From assembly GCA_963792075.1 (NCBI GenBank), contig CAWBUW010000007.1, forward strand, positions 248,001 to 312,000: a DNA stretch of 64,000 nucleotides, given 5' to 3'. The notes beneath the pieces were generated by a model, which did not search any database, was not told the DNA's origin, and saw nothing but the letters and a program-made list of their open reading frames with translations. The DNA is from CAWBUW01 sp963792075 (GTDB lineage Bacteria; Chloroflexota; Anaerolineae; Anaerolineales; UBA4823). The position numbers were made by a program, and so were the translations under genes. This document shows positions 36,499 through 45,994 of the stretch, one piece after another (position 1 is the first letter of the stretch; every line of letters starts with the position of its first letter).

Positions 36499-37784
36499 GG
36501 TTTTTCTATCTCCTTTTTCTCCGTGGTTGGTAAATTAAGGCGATTCACCCCAGCGACAACAGGCCGTGTCGATTGGAGCGGACTGGAAGGCTCAGCCGCC
36601 AGGCTGGGGGCCAGCAGCTCGGCTTGCAGTATGGGCTCCGCTTTTTCAATCAACCGGGTAAGCCGTTCCAGGCTGCTGGTCACCAAAGGCGGGGGCGGCT
36701 CTTCCATTGCGGCGATGGTATCTCGCAGGTGCGCCTCTCGTTCCTTGAGGTCTGAAACCTGGGCGGCAGCCCCTAAAACCGAGCGGCGGATGACCAGTCG
36801 CCGCCACAGGACCTGGCAGACCACGGACAGCAGCGGCGCGGCGATGATGCCGGGCAGGCCATACGCATCTGCCAGGATAACCAGCAGGATCACGGTCAAG
36901 ATGGGATTGTCCCACCTGCGGTAGACGAGCGGCTTGATGAATAAATCCAAAGAAAGCATGACAACGAACGTAAAGAGTGCTGTCAGCAGGCTAAGCTGCA
37001 CACTGCCCAGCAGCCCCACCAGGAGCACCGGGAGCACCGCCAGAGCTACCCCCACCACGGGCACCAGGCATGCCAGTGCGCCAAGCAGCGCCAGGAACAC
37101 TGGGTATGGGGAACCAAGCAGCCTGTAAACAAGGCCTAACAGCAGCCCGACCAGCAGACTTTGCATGGCCTGGACGCGGAGGTAAGCGCCGATGTCCAGC
37201 TCAATTGCCCGCCAGACGCCGCGCGCCCGTTTGCGCTGTCCAGATGGAAGCAGCGAGAGCCAGAGACGCTCAAAGTGACCTTGATTGAGGCTCCAGTAGA
37301 TGCTCAAAACCACCGTGACCAGCATGCCCCTGACCACGCTGCCAATACTCTGGGTGACGCCGAGGATGGCCGGCAGCACCAACTGCCCTTGGTCGCCGGC
37401 GGCTACTTCCAGGAGCTGGCTCGGAGGGGGCAGCCGCGCCACCAGCGCCTGCTGGATCGCGCTGCCATCCAGCCAGCCCAACAGCCGCCACTCGTCCTGC
37501 GCCGCCACCATTTTCGCCAACTGCTGAATTTCATGGATGGCGACATCCAGGGCCAGGAAAAGTAAGAGGGCGATACCAGTTAGCGCCGCCAGGTACGCCA
37601 GGATCCTGGCGGCGCGCTGCGCCAGGCTGCGCCCGGTCAGGCTTTGCGTCAGGGGACGCAGCGCCGCGGCGAGCATCAGCGAGACCAGCACGTAAAGGAC
37701 GACGACCCGGAACTGCCACAGCACCACCAGCGCCAGCAGCGTGGTCATAACAGCCGCGCCAAGCTCTACCAGCCGTTTGGTCAT
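36495..37784 (-). CDS. AI-2E/PerM-family membrane permease (429 aa)
   Basis: Seven or so hydrophobic segments with the family pattern: LMLAAALRPLTQSL near the N-terminus, then 'GSPYPVFLALLGALACLVPVVG' and a C-terminal pair of helices (VILLVILADAYGLPGIIAAP). A cytoplasmic tail of about 90 residues follows. AI-2E-family proteins are proposed exporters or Na+/H+ antiporters, substrate uncertain. It overlaps the paralogue upstream by 4 bp, suggesting a paired or hetero-oligomeric transporter. Confidence 0.82.
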   Translation of the reverse strand: MTKRLVELGAAVMTTLLALVVLWQFRVVVLYVLVSLMLAAALRPLTQSLTGRSLAQRAARILAYLAALTGIALLLFLALDVAIHEIQQLAKMVAAQDEWRLLGWLDGSAIQQALVARLPPPSQLLEVAAGDQGQLVLPAILGVTQSIGSVVRGMLVTVVLSIYWSLNQGHFERLWLSLLPSGQRKRARGVWRAIELDIGAYLRVQAMQSLLVGLLLGLVYRLLGSPYPVFLALLGALACLVPVVGVALAVLPVLLVGLLGSVQLSLLTALFTFVVMLSLDLFIKPLVYRRWDNPILTVILLVILADAYGLPGIIAAPLLSVVCQVLWRRLVIRRSVLGAAAQVSDLKEREAHLRDTIAAMEEPPPPLVTSSLERLTRLIEKAEPILQAELLAPSLAAEPSSPLQSTRPVVAGVNRLNLPTTEKKEIEKP

Positions 37785-39037
37785 GCGTTCTCCGAAGAAT
37801 TGGCCTGGGCCAGCAGGGCATCCAGGTCGGTGCTAATGGTTTCTATCTCATCCATCATGTGATCAATTTGCTTGACCCTGCGGTCTGAGCCCCATTTCTG
37901 GAGCCGCGCCTGCTTGCGCAGACCCTGGGTGAAAAGCTGGGCTTCATAACGCAGCCGGCTGGCATAATCACGACCCGGCGAGACTTCCAGCTCCATCACT
38001 GCTGGCTGAAAGACAAAGCGATCGAGCAAGATCTGCAGAATGGCTGCCATAGGGATCGCCATCAGCGCGCCGGCAATGCCAAACAAAGAGCTAAAGGCAA
38101 AAATTGCCACCAGGGAGACGAAAGGATTGACCCCTACCGCCTTGCGCATCACGCGCGGCACCAGCACGCTGTTTTCAAACTGCTGGATGACCAGTGTGGC
38201 GAGGATCACCCAGGAAAACTTGGCTGGTGAGATGGATAAAGCAACGACCGCCGCAGGAACGGCGCCCAGCAGCGGCCCGAGTATTGGGATGGCTTCCAGC
38301 ACACCCGCTGCCAGCGCCAGCGCCAGGACATTGGGTAATCCGATGAGCAGGTACGCAGCCAGCGCCAGGAGGCCGACAACCAGGCAAAGGACGCCTTGCC
38401 CGACAAGGTAGTAACCAACCCGGGTTTCCATCGCCGAGATCAGCTCGCGAATGTTCTCGCGCTGGCTGGTGGGTATCCGTTGAACCAGGGCCTGCATCAC
38501 GCGTGGCCCGTCAAGCGTCCAGTGAAAGACCAGCACCAGGATCACCATGAGCACAAAGATGGCCCTGGCCGTCCCTGCCGCGTAACCCAGGACTTGCTCT
38601 GCAGTCGCCAGCACCTGCGGCCTGGTTAGCTGCCCTATCTCCAGGCCGGGGAGCGCTGCAGGGAGGAACTCGCTCAAGCGCATGATCCATGGGTTGGCGC
38701 CGTTCACCATCCACTCCCGCAGGCCGTGGTAATAACCTGGCACCGCAGCAGCGATGGTGGCGCCTTGCTCGACCAGCAGCGGGAACAGCAGCAGCGCAAA
38801 ACCGGTCAGCAGGGCGAAAAAAACAAGGTAGACCAGGATGATCCCCGCCATCTGGGGGAGTCCGCGCCGGTACAGCCAGGCCACAACTGGCCGGATCACC
38901 GTGCTGAGCGCCAGGGCGGCAAACAGGATGAAGACCACCTGGTAAAACCGGTAGATCAGCCAGAAGCCAAGGGCGACAAAAACGAGCACCAGGGTCGCCC
39001 ACATAACACGCGGAGATGTCCATTGATCTAAATTCAT
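37781..39037 (-). CDS. AI-2E/PerM-family membrane permease (418 aa)
   Basis: Family pattern clearer than in its neighbour: ALALSTVIRPVVAWLYRRGL, 'LIGLPNVLALALAAGVLEAI' followed by PILGPLLGAVPAA, and 'FAFSSLFGIAGALMAIPMAA'. Eight membrane segments are likely, with a charged C-terminal tail. First gene of the two-permease operon. Ribosome site weak. A terminator hairpin for the opposite-side gene cluster lies just upstream (39050-39091). Confidence 0.87.
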   Translation of the reverse strand: MNLDQWTSPRVMWATLVLVFVALGFWLIYRFYQVVFILFAALALSTVIRPVVAWLYRRGLPQMAGIILVYLVFFALLTGFALLLFPLLVEQGATIAAAVPGYYHGLREWMVNGANPWIMRLSEFLPAALPGLEIGQLTRPQVLATAEQVLGYAAGTARAIFVLMVILVLVFHWTLDGPRVMQALVQRIPTSQRENIRELISAMETRVGYYLVGQGVLCLVVGLLALAAYLLIGLPNVLALALAAGVLEAIPILGPLLGAVPAAVVALSISPAKFSWVILATLVIQQFENSVLVPRVMRKAVGVNPFVSLVAIFAFSSLFGIAGALMAIPMAAILQILLDRFVFQPAVMELEVSPGRDYASRLRYEAQLFTQGLRKQARLQKWGSDRRVKQIDHMMDEIETISTDLDALLAQANSSENA

Positions 39038-39049
39038 GTTGTTCGTGTG

Positions 39050-39091
39050 AAAAAACCGGATCTGCCAGAGAGCTGGCTCCGGCAGATCCGG
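39050..39091 (-). terminator. Rho-independent terminator after the small stress-gene cluster
   Basis: CCGGATCTGCC (39056-39066) pairs perfectly with GGCAGATCCGG (39081-39091); on the minus strand six T follow (39055-39050). It lies 24 bp after the lmo0937-like gene. Confidence 0.85.
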
Positions 39092-39115
39092 ATGGTTTAT
39101 CTCAGCGCGAGCACG

Positions 39116-39283
39116 TCACAAGAGCCCCAGCAGGCGCAAGACGACGAGAAACAAGATGATCACGATGAGGGTGTGGATCCAATTACCAGTCTGCGGGATC
39201 CTGGGACTGATACTCCCGCCGAAATAGCCGAGAAGCCACAGGATGACCAGCACCACGATGATGATCCAAAGTAAAGAACCCAT
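39116..39283 (-). CDS. Small membrane protein, lmo0937 family
   Basis: 55 residues from an ATG at 39283 with AAAGGAG eight bases upstream. Two membrane helices (LLWIIIVVLVILWLLGYF and HTLIVIILFLVVLRLLGLL) around a short polar loop give the lmo0937-family profile. These small proteins often sit in envelope-stress clusters. The longer in-frame start upstream has no ribosome site. Confidence 0.8.
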   Translation of the reverse strand: MGSLLWIIIVVLVILWLLGYFGGSISPRIPQTGNWIHTLIVIILFLVVLRLLGLL

Positions 39284-39323
39284 GCGATTTCTCCTTTCCT
39301 TTTTGTCAAGTTTGATCTGTTTG

Positions 39324-39360
39324 GGTCCTGGGCTATCCCCAGCGGGACAAGCCCAGGACC
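39324..39360 (-). terminator. Hairpin between two small genes
   Basis: GGTCCTGGGCT (39324-39334) and AGCCCAGGACC (39350-39360), 11 bp perfect, without a T-run. A weak terminator or RNA-processing site after the YqjD-like gene. Confidence 0.5.
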
Positions 39361-39410
39361 ATCTCAACAAGAAGGCCAGAGCGCTTCTTGAAGCTGTTGG
39401 TTCAGCAAAG

Positions 39411-39749
39411 TTAGCACTGCCGGCCCGGTTTGAGCAATAGACCCAGCAGCAGGCCAATCATCAGGGTCAGCGAAGCCGTTACCCAGATGTATTCGGTAGC
39501 CTTACGGCTCAAATCACCCGGGAGCTCGTTCGCAACTTCCTGGAGCCTATCGTTGTACTGGCTCAAGCCAGTTCCAACCGTTTGATTCACGGTCTGTGCG
39601 GCGTCAGCCACGGATCTCTTGACATTGCTTGCCAGGTGCTCATACTCCCTGGTCAGCCCGCTGATGCTGTCATCCCGTAACGCAGCTAAATCTGCTTTCG
39701 TCTGGTCAATATCCCGGATAACTTTGGTTCCAATATTTTTACCGTTCAT
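39411..39749 (-). CDS. YqjD/ElaB (DUF883)-like membrane-anchored protein
   Basis: 112 residues from an ATG at 39749 (AAAGGAG six bases upstream). A long amphipathic helix (about 10-80, rich in D, Q and A: TKADLAALRDDSISGLTREY) leads to one C-terminal membrane helix (TASLTLMIGLLLGLLLKP). This is the layout of YqjD/ElaB proteins, which tether ribosomes to the membrane in stationary phase; that role is inferred. Confidence 0.7.
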   Translation of the reverse strand: MNGKNIGTKVIRDIDQTKADLAALRDDSISGLTREYEHLASNVKRSVADAAQTVNQTVGTGLSQYNDRLQEVANELPGDLSRKATEYIWVTASLTLMIGLLLGLLLKPGRQC

Positions 39750-39765
39750 TTCAGCTCCTTTTTGG

Positions 39766-39788
39766 GTGGGCGAACGCCGTTCGCCCAC
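39766..39788 (-). terminator. Short perfect hairpin after the CsbD gene
   Basis: GTGGGCGAAC (39766-39775) and GTTCGCCCAC (39779-39788) with a 3-base loop; no T-run. It lies between the CsbD-like gene and the YqjD-like gene. Confidence 0.5.
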
Positions 39789-39815
39789 TTCTTGGTTTTT
39801 GCCGTTTGTGTGCGA

Positions 39816-40043
39816 TCAAGAGGGATGAACTTTCCCAATGGTCTCTTTCAGCGACTGGGTCCGCCGGTTGAATTCCTCTTCCGCGGCCTCGCGGGTGTAG
39901 CCATACTTCTGTTGCAGCAAGCCGATGATTTGATCGGCATTACCGCCTGCTTGTTCCAGCTCATTGTCGGTGATCTTGCCCCACCATTCTCTGATCTGGC
40001 CGCGCATTTCTTTCCATTTTCCTGCGAAAACATCTTTGTTCAT
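39816..40043 (-). CDS. CsbD-family stress protein
   Basis: 75 residues from an ATG at 40043 (GGAGG six bases upstream). MNKDVFAGKWKEMRGQIREW, then WGKITDNELEQAGG and an LQQKYGYTREAAEEEF tail match the CsbD family, small general-stress proteins of unknown biochemical role. Confidence 0.88.
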   Translation of the reverse strand: MNKDVFAGKWKEMRGQIREWWGKITDNELEQAGGNADQIIGLLQQKYGYTREAAEEEFNRRTQSLKETIGKVHPS

Positions 40044-40141
40044 TTGAACCTCCAAATTTTTAGGTTATGCTGCCCTTGGGTTTCCGCCGGCGCTCCGGGC
40101 AGCCTGGAACGGGCTGGCTTGCTGTAGCTGTGCTGGGTCTC

Positions 40142-40561
40142 CTATGGCCCCTCGTTTGGGTTTTCGGGAGGAATGTGATCCTCAACAACCGTTTGCCTGA
40201 CGCTCACGGTTCCGCGCGGGCGGTAGAACATCACATACACCAGCCGTTCCAGCGCCCAACCAATCATCAGGTACACAAACATGGCGATCACCGAGGAAAT
40301 CTCGAGCACCATGTTGCCGTAAGTGGGGGCTCCGATCAAGCTGGCAAAGGGAGCCACGAAAAGGCCGGTTACCTTGTACAGGAACATGGCGAATGGATTG
40401 GCCGGGTTCACCGCGATCAACTTGAAGAAAATTCGCATTGCGATCGCGGCTTCGAGCAGGCCCAGCAGCAGCCAGATCAACTGTGTGGCTTTGAAGGTTA
40501 CAACTCGCTGCTCCTGCCCTGATTCATGTTGAATCGTTTTTACTTCTTTAAAGTCTGTCAT
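40142..40561 (-). CDS. YggT-like membrane protein
   Basis: 139 residues. After a charged N-terminus come two hydrophobic blocks, the first with LLEAAIAMRIFFKLIAVNPA followed by NPFAMFLYKVTGLFVAPFAS, resembling the YggT/Ycf19 repeat (RxxFxxIxxNPxxPFxxFLxxxTxPxLxP). A second helix (SVIAMFVYLMIGWALERLVY) and a hydrophilic tail follow. YggT proteins are linked to envelope and ion stress. Seven bp after the gene at 40569. Confidence 0.75.
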   Translation of the reverse strand: MTDFKEVKTIQHESGQEQRVVTFKATQLIWLLLGLLEAAIAMRIFFKLIAVNPANPFAMFLYKVTGLFVAPFASLIGAPTYGNMVLEISSVIAMFVYLMIGWALERLVYVMFYRPRGTVSVRQTVVEDHIPPENPNEGP

Positions 40562-40568
40562 TTTTTCC

Positions 40569-40988
40569 TCATTTCATGTTTTTCATTACATCATGCCAAA
40601 ACTGGGTTCGTAACGCCTGGTCCCCCAGGGTCCACTCAAAATGCACCTCCTGGTTAGATTTCAGCGGCGCCTGCGGCGCAAACAGCTCGAAACCAGCCAA
40701 GTGGATGCCATGCAGTTCCCGTAACTGTTCTCGATACCAGACATCAAAGGGGAGCAGGGAGTCAATGATCTGGCCCAGCGCCAGGGGGATATCGGCAGCT
40801 TCCAGGGTGGTTACAGAGTTAGACCCAAAGGCGGTTTCTACCAGTGCAAGCTGCTCGTGTGTGATGCCCAGGCGCAAGCGCGAGGCTTCGTAAGGCTTAC
40901 GCTGAGAGCCAGCCAGTTCCTGGCAAAACCGCCTCCAGGCTTCGACCTTACCGGTCAGGATGGGAAATGTGAGAACAATACCAGACAT
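40569..40988 (-). CDS. Unassigned small cytosolic protein (139 aa)
   Basis: No membrane segment or signal peptide. The sequence (MSGIVLTFPILTGKVEAWRR ... HEQLALVETAFGSNSVTTLE) suggests an alpha/beta-barrel dimeric fold of the kind used by small monooxygenase-like or DUF6176-like proteins, but no catalytic residues can be named. It is the first gene of a pair with the YggT-like gene. Confidence 0.6.
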   Translation of the reverse strand: MSGIVLTFPILTGKVEAWRRFCQELAGSQRKPYEASRLRLGITHEQLALVETAFGSNSVTTLEAADIPLALGQIIDSLLPFDVWYREQLRELHGIHLAGFELFAPQAPLKSNQEVHFEWTLGDQALRTQFWHDVMKNMK

Positions 40989-40999
40989 TGCAACCTCTT

Positions 41000-41037
41000 C
41001 CGGTATGGGGCGGCGGTTGAGCGCCGCCCCATACCGG
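41000..41037 (-). terminator. Strong hairpin after the dodecin gene
   Basis: A perfect 16-bp stem: CCGGTATGGGGCGGCG (41000-41015) with CGCCGCCCCATACCGG (41022-41037), 6-base loop. No T-run follows. It lies 22 bp after the dodecin stop. Confidence 0.65.
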
Positions 41038-41058
41038 GGTGGATTTCACCAATAAGCA

Positions 41059-41262
41059 TTAATCTTCGAGAATAAACGTCACCTTCATCTGCACCCGGTA
41101 CTCGGTGATGCCTTTGTCATCGAGCATCACTTCCTGGTTCTCGATCCACGCGGAGCGCAGGTTCTTCAGCGTTTTTTGGGCGCGGTCAACCCCTGCTTTG
41201 ATCGCATCATCGAAACTTACTGCTGACGTTGCTTTGATTTCTGTAACTCGTGCGACTGACAT
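41059..41262 (-). CDS. Dodecin-family flavin-binding protein
   Basis: 67 residues: MSVARVTEIKATSAVSFDDA, IKAGVDRAQKTLKNLRSAWI, then a strand pair ending VQMKVTFILED. Length and the W-centred pattern (LRSAWIENQEV) match dodecins, which form hollow dodecamers storing FMN/FAD or CoA. AAAGGAG lies six bases before the ATG. Confidence 0.9.
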   Translation of the reverse strand: MSVARVTEIKATSAVSFDDAIKAGVDRAQKTLKNLRSAWIENQEVMLDDKGITEYRVQMKVTFILED

Positions 41263-41381
41263 ACGAAACTCCTTTTTTTCTAGACGAGATGTTTTTACTC
41301 TTATTCGCCTCTTTCAGTGTAGAGATCCAGAGTCTCAAATCCGTCCCAAGACGCCGCTGGTTGTGTTTCACGTTTTACCCT

Positions 41382-42033
41382 TTACCCTGCCATCAGCCGC
41401 GGGGTCGAGCTCCCCCTGAGCACATAGGTGAGCAGGAAGCCGGCGACAAACCCGCCGATGTGCGCCATGTAAGCCACGCCTCCCCCTTCCGTCGAGGCAA
41501 CAATCGATCCGATACTGCTGAATAACTGCAGGACGATCCACAGGCCAATCACAATCAGCGCCGGCACTTGAATGATTTGTTGGCCCTGCAGAACTCTGAC
41601 CCTTCCTTGGGGGAAGAGCAAAATGTAAGCGCCGAGCACCCCTGCGATGGCTCCTGAGGCCCTCAGGTTCGGAATGTTTGAGCCCATGCTAAACGCTATT
41701 TGGGAAAATGTTGCCGCAAGCCCACACAGCAGGTAAAAGGTGATGTACTTGGCATGCCCGAAGTGGTCCTCCACGTTGTCGCCAAAGATCCACAGGTAAA
41801 GCATATTACCTACCAAGTGGAGCCAGCCGGCATGCATGAACATGGAGGATAAGAGAGTCACAAACTCATTCGCTGGGTTGGCAAGGAAGCGGCTCGGAAC
41901 GAAAGCCCATTGGGTCACAAAAGCCTCACGCTGGGCATCTCTGCAATGAAAAACAGGACGTTCAGGGCCAAGATATACGTGACCCGTGGAAACGTTCTGC
42001 GATAACGATCATCATCACCAATTGGGAACTAAT
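41382..42033 (-). pseudogene. Rhomboid-family intramembrane protease, damaged N-terminus
   Basis: The frame from 41918 has the rhomboid core: SMFMHAGWLHLVGNMLYLWI, catalytic Ser in RASGAIAGVLGAY and the partner His in YMAHIGGFVAGF. The first membrane helix is encoded upstream in a different frame (FPRVTYILALNVLFFIAEMP, about 42000-41942); a one-base indel near 41940 separates them. The expected MIPIGD-type start is also lost (AAAGGAG is followed by ATTAGTTCCC). So there are two lesions: either sequencing errors or a dying gene. If translated from 41918 the protein would lack helix 1. Confidence 0.7.
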
Positions 42034-42122
42034 GTTTTATCTCCTTTGATATGGTCTTTCCAGTTATCTTTGGTGTAAGTATAATAAGGGGGAGTATCAA
42101 CCGCGTCCCAAGGAGCCTAAAA

Positions 42123-44526
42123 TTGGCGGAACAATTTTTCACGCTGCGCATCGCCACATTAGGACCACCTGAAGTGCGCCTGGGGGACAGCCAGTTGGCC
42201 TTCCCTACCCGCAAAACACTGGCGCTGCTGGTTTACCTGGCGGCTGAGGCTGGCTTGCAGCCGCGCGAACAACTGGCTGCACTGTTTTGGCCAGAGGCAA
42301 ACCCTGAGCGCAGCTATGCGTCGCTGCGTAACACCCTGGGCCGCCTGCAAAAAGTCATGCGCGAAGCCAGCAGCCAGGCCCAAACCCCTTACCTGTCCGT
42401 CACCAGCACTACCCTGAGCCTGAATGCAGACGCCAGCATTAACCTTGACCTGCGTACGGTTGAACAGGCGTACGCGCTGGCGCGCGCCGACCGTTCGAGC
42501 CGCAAGATGCGGGAGGGTTCTGCCAGCCTGCTTTTATTACACTCAGCTGCGGTCTGCCAGCGCGGCGATTTCCTGGCTGGATTTTCGCTGGTCGATGCGC
42601 CCGGCTTCGATGATTGGGCGGCTGTGCAGCGTGAAGTCTGGCGCCGCCGCATGGGGCTGATCCTCGACCGGCTGTCCGAAATCCAATTTACCCAGGGCGA
42701 GTTTTCTGGTGCCACCGAAACAGCCTCGCGCTGGATTACCCTGGATGCGCTCAATGAAAATGCCTATCGCCGTAAGATGCGGGCGCACTTCGCGGCCGGT
42801 GAGCGCGGCCAGGCGCTGGATACCTATGAGGCGTGCCGCGCGATTTTGGCGTCTGAATTGGGCATTGAACCAGAACAGGATACCGCGGCGCTGGCTGAGC
42901 GCATTCGTACACAGATTCCCCCGCCGCCGCTTCACACCCGTCACGCTGCGCCCAGGCCGCGCCGCCCCGACAATTCGGTGGATTTTCTGGGAAGCCTGTT
43001 TGCCGGGCGCACGAACGAGTTCCAGGAGCTGGTGCACAGTTACGAGCGCGCCGCAGCCGGCCAGCCTCAGCTTGTGGTGCTGCGCGGCGAGGCGGGAATT
43101 GGTAAAACGCGCCTGGTGAGTAAGTTCCTGGTCTGGGCCAGCGCACAGGGTGCTGAGTTGCTGCAGGGCGGCGCTTTTGAGAACGGCAGCCATTTGCCCT
43201 TTCAACCCCTGATCGAGGCGCTGCGGCAGCGGCTCAACCAGGAAAACTTTTCCCAGGAAATCCTGGGAGGCGTGTGGCAGGCTTCTTTGCGAAAGCTGCT
43301 GCCTGAATGGCCCGCCGCTGCGGCCGATTTGCCCCTGGCCGCAAGAGAGACGGAAATCAGCCAGGCGCAACTCTTCGAAACCCTGGCGCAGTTAACCCTG
43401 GCCATGGCCCAAAAGGCGCCGCTGGTGCTCTTCGTGGACGACCTGCAGTGGACCGATAGTGCCACGTTGGACTTGCTGCAGTATGCCATCCGGCGCTGGC
43501 GCGACAGCGCCGCGCAGTCTGCCAGCTCCGTGCAGATCCTGCTGTTAGCCAACCTGCGTTCAGAAGCTTTGCACCCCATCACTCAAAGCCAGCAGGCCGA
43601 TGGGCGTCAAGGGGTGATCCACTGGCTGGCGCGTGTGACGCGCGAGCTGACCCCGGTGCACATCGAGCTGGCGCCGCTTGGCGAAGAGGAGACGGTGCAG
43701 ATGGTGCTGTCCATCCTATCGCCGCCTGCCGCCGACTTCGCCCAATGGTTGTACGCCGAAACGCTTGGACACCCCTTTTATTTGATCGAAACCTTGAAGG
43801 ATTTGCTCGAACGCCGTGTGCTGCATCCCAAACGGCGAGTGGAGGGGCAGTGGACCTTCGCCGTGGAGGCGGAACATGATCTTGGGCAAGAGGTGCGCGT
43901 CCCGTCTACCGTGCAGGCCGTGATCCGCTCTCGCTTGAATCGTCTCAGCCCGCATGCCTTCAACCTGTTGGTGGGTGCAGCCGTGCTCGATCAGCGGCTC
44001 TCGTTCGAGCACCTGTGTGCGGTCTCCAACGTGAGCGAAGACCAGGCCTTACCCGCCCTGGATGAATTGATCAGCGGGCGGCTCTTGCTGGAAGCGGCGC
44101 AGCCGGACATGGACAGCGCATACACCTTCACCAACGACATGCTGCGAGACGTGGTGTATACCGAAGCCGGCGATGCGCGGCGGCGGCTGTTCCACCGGCG
44201 GGCGCTGGAAATCCTGGAAGCGGCGGGGGACTCTGGAAGGGGTGCTGGCCTACCATGCGCAGGCTGCGGGCCTTGCGCAGGCTGCTTTCCAGCATAGCCT
44301 GGTTGCCGGGAGAGAAGCGCTGCGCGTCTCAGCGGTGAGTGATGCCATGGTTCATTTCGAGCGCGCCCGCCGCGTGCTGCTGGCAGCGCCGCCGGCCGAA
44401 ATGCCAGGGCGCAAGGATATCAAGGATCTGTACGTGCTGCTCAGCCGGGCCTATACATTGGACGGCCAGGCGGAAAAAGCCCAGGAATTGGATGCGGAAA
44501 AAGAGCGGTTTGTCCAGGCGGATTAA
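42123..44526 (+). CDS. BTAD/SARP-type transcriptional regulator with AAA ATPase (one frameshift)
   Basis: Start is a TTG at 42123 with AAGGAG eight bases upstream (LAEQFFTLRIATLGPPEVRL). Order: winged-helix DNA-binding domain (about 8-100), BTAD helical repeats (about 105-255, ending AILASELGIEPEQDT), then an ATPase with GEAGIGKT and VLFVDDLQWTDSATL. Near 44228 an extra G in a run of five shifts the frame; removing it gives ...EILEAAGTLEGVLAYHAQAA and extends the protein to 44526, about 800 residues. The TPR tail usual in this family seems cut short. Divergent from the rhomboid gene. Activator; ligand and targets unknown. Confidence 0.8.
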
Positions 44527-44558
44527 GCAGACGATTTACCTCACGGGCTCTTCCGTTA

Positions 44559-45351
44559 TTACCCTTTCCCATACCGCTTGCGCATCTCGGGGCGCCTACC
44601 AGGCGCACAGCGGCGGGGCGGGAGAGCAGCCGCCCGCTGAGGAAGAAGGCCAGGCGATTCTGCGCGCCAGGGATGAAAGTGGGGGTTTTGCCCAGCGCCG
44701 CCAGCGTTTGACGCACGGTTTCGGCAGCGGTCATTACGGGCGGCCAGGTCTTCGCTCCTGGGTTGGGGTTTTCGCGGCGCCAGCCGGGGGTGTCGGCGGC
44801 GCCGACGATGGTGGCGAGCACATCCACCCCAAATAGGCGCAACTCTTCCCACAGGGCTTCGCCCAGGTTCAGGTTGAAGGCCTTGGTCGTCGAGTAGGCG
44901 CTGACATAGCTGTAGCCGACGATGGCCGAACCGGAGGAGACGAAGATGATTCCGCCGCGGCGGCGTTTGCGCATAGCCATACCAAGGGAGTGCGCCAACA
45001 GCAGGGGGCGCGGGCGTTCAGCTCCAGGATTTTCAGGTGCTTTTCGAGCGGCAGTTCCAGGAAATGCCCGATCGTTGAGACGCCGGCGTTGCTGACCAGC
45101 AGGCCGATCTCCATCTCGCCGGCCGCTTCGACCAGGGCGGCGATCCCGGCGGGCGTGGACAGGTCGCCGACGAACTGGCGGACCTGCACCCCTGTGCTGG
45201 CGGCCAATGCGCCTGCATCGACATCGGCCAGCGCCAGGTTTAGCCCGTGCTCGCCGAGTTGGCGGGCAAATTCTGCGCCCAGCCCCATGGCGGCGCCGGT
45301 AACCAGCGCCCAGGGGCCGTAGCGCGCGGAGAAAGTGGTTTCAGTTTTCAT
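44559..45351 (-). pseudogene. Short-chain dehydrogenase/reductase (two frameshifts)
   Basis: SDR pieces in three frames: cofactor loop ALVTGAAMGLGAEFARQL and NAG motif LLVSNAGVSTIG (frame from 45351), then IIFVSSGSAIVG and active site YSYVSAYSTTKAFNL (frame open until 44441), then a probable end MRKRYGKG (stop at 44559). Breaks lie near 45000 (CCCCC run) and near 44600. Repaired, it is about 263 residues, normal for a classical NAD(P)-dependent SDR with catalytic Ser, Tyr and Lys present. Substrate unknown. Confidence 0.75.
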
Positions 45352-45394
45352 GATAGGGTATTAAAGTGCCTTTCGGCCAATCACAAGGAGCGGT

Positions 45395-45991
45395 ATGGCG
45401 TTAATCAGTTTACAGGATGTCAGCCTGGGTTTTGGCGGGCCGCTACTGCTCGACCGGGTGAATCTGCAACTCGAAGCGGGCGAGAGCATCAGCCTGCTGG
45501 GGCGCAACGGGGCGGGCAAATCTACCCTGCTCAAGCTGCTGCACGGCGAAATCCAGCCCGATGAGGGCCAGGTCGCCTGCCAGCAGAATCTGCGCGTCGC
45601 TTACCTGCCACAGGAAGTCCCCTAGGATCTGGCCGGCAGTGTAGCGGCGGTCGTCGCCGGCGGGCTTGACCCCAGCCAGGCGCGGCCGGATTAAGAGACC
45701 TGCCGGCAGCGCGGTGCGGCTCGAGTTCAAGCGCGCCGCGCAAGCTCAGCTACCAGGAACAGCGCCAGCTTGAATCGCAAAAGAAGGAACTGGCCGGGCT
45801 GCCCGAGCGCATCGAAGCGTTGGAAGCCGAACAGGTCCGCCTGGCAGCCGAGATGGCCGCCCCCCACCTTCTACCAGCGCGACAGCGAGCAGATTTCCAG
45901 GGCAGTGCAGCAGGCGCATGACCTGGAGCAAACCCTGGCCCAGGCTTACCAGCGTTGGGAGCTGCTGGAGAAGGAATTGGGGGAAAGATAG
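45395..45991 (+). pseudogene. ABC-F (Uup-like) ATPase with a large internal deletion
   Basis: The first 76 residues are a normal ABC start (MALISLQDVSLGFGGPLLLD, Walker A GRNGAGKST, then a stop at 45625). After some 130 bp of shifted coding sequence come the C-terminal coiled-coil parts of Uup: LSYQEQRQLESQKKELAGLP, then FYQRDSEQISRAVQQAHDLE in further frames. Signature, Walker B and the whole second ATPase domain (about 400 residues) are missing. It cannot function. Confidence 0.8.
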
Positions 45992-45994
45992 ATA

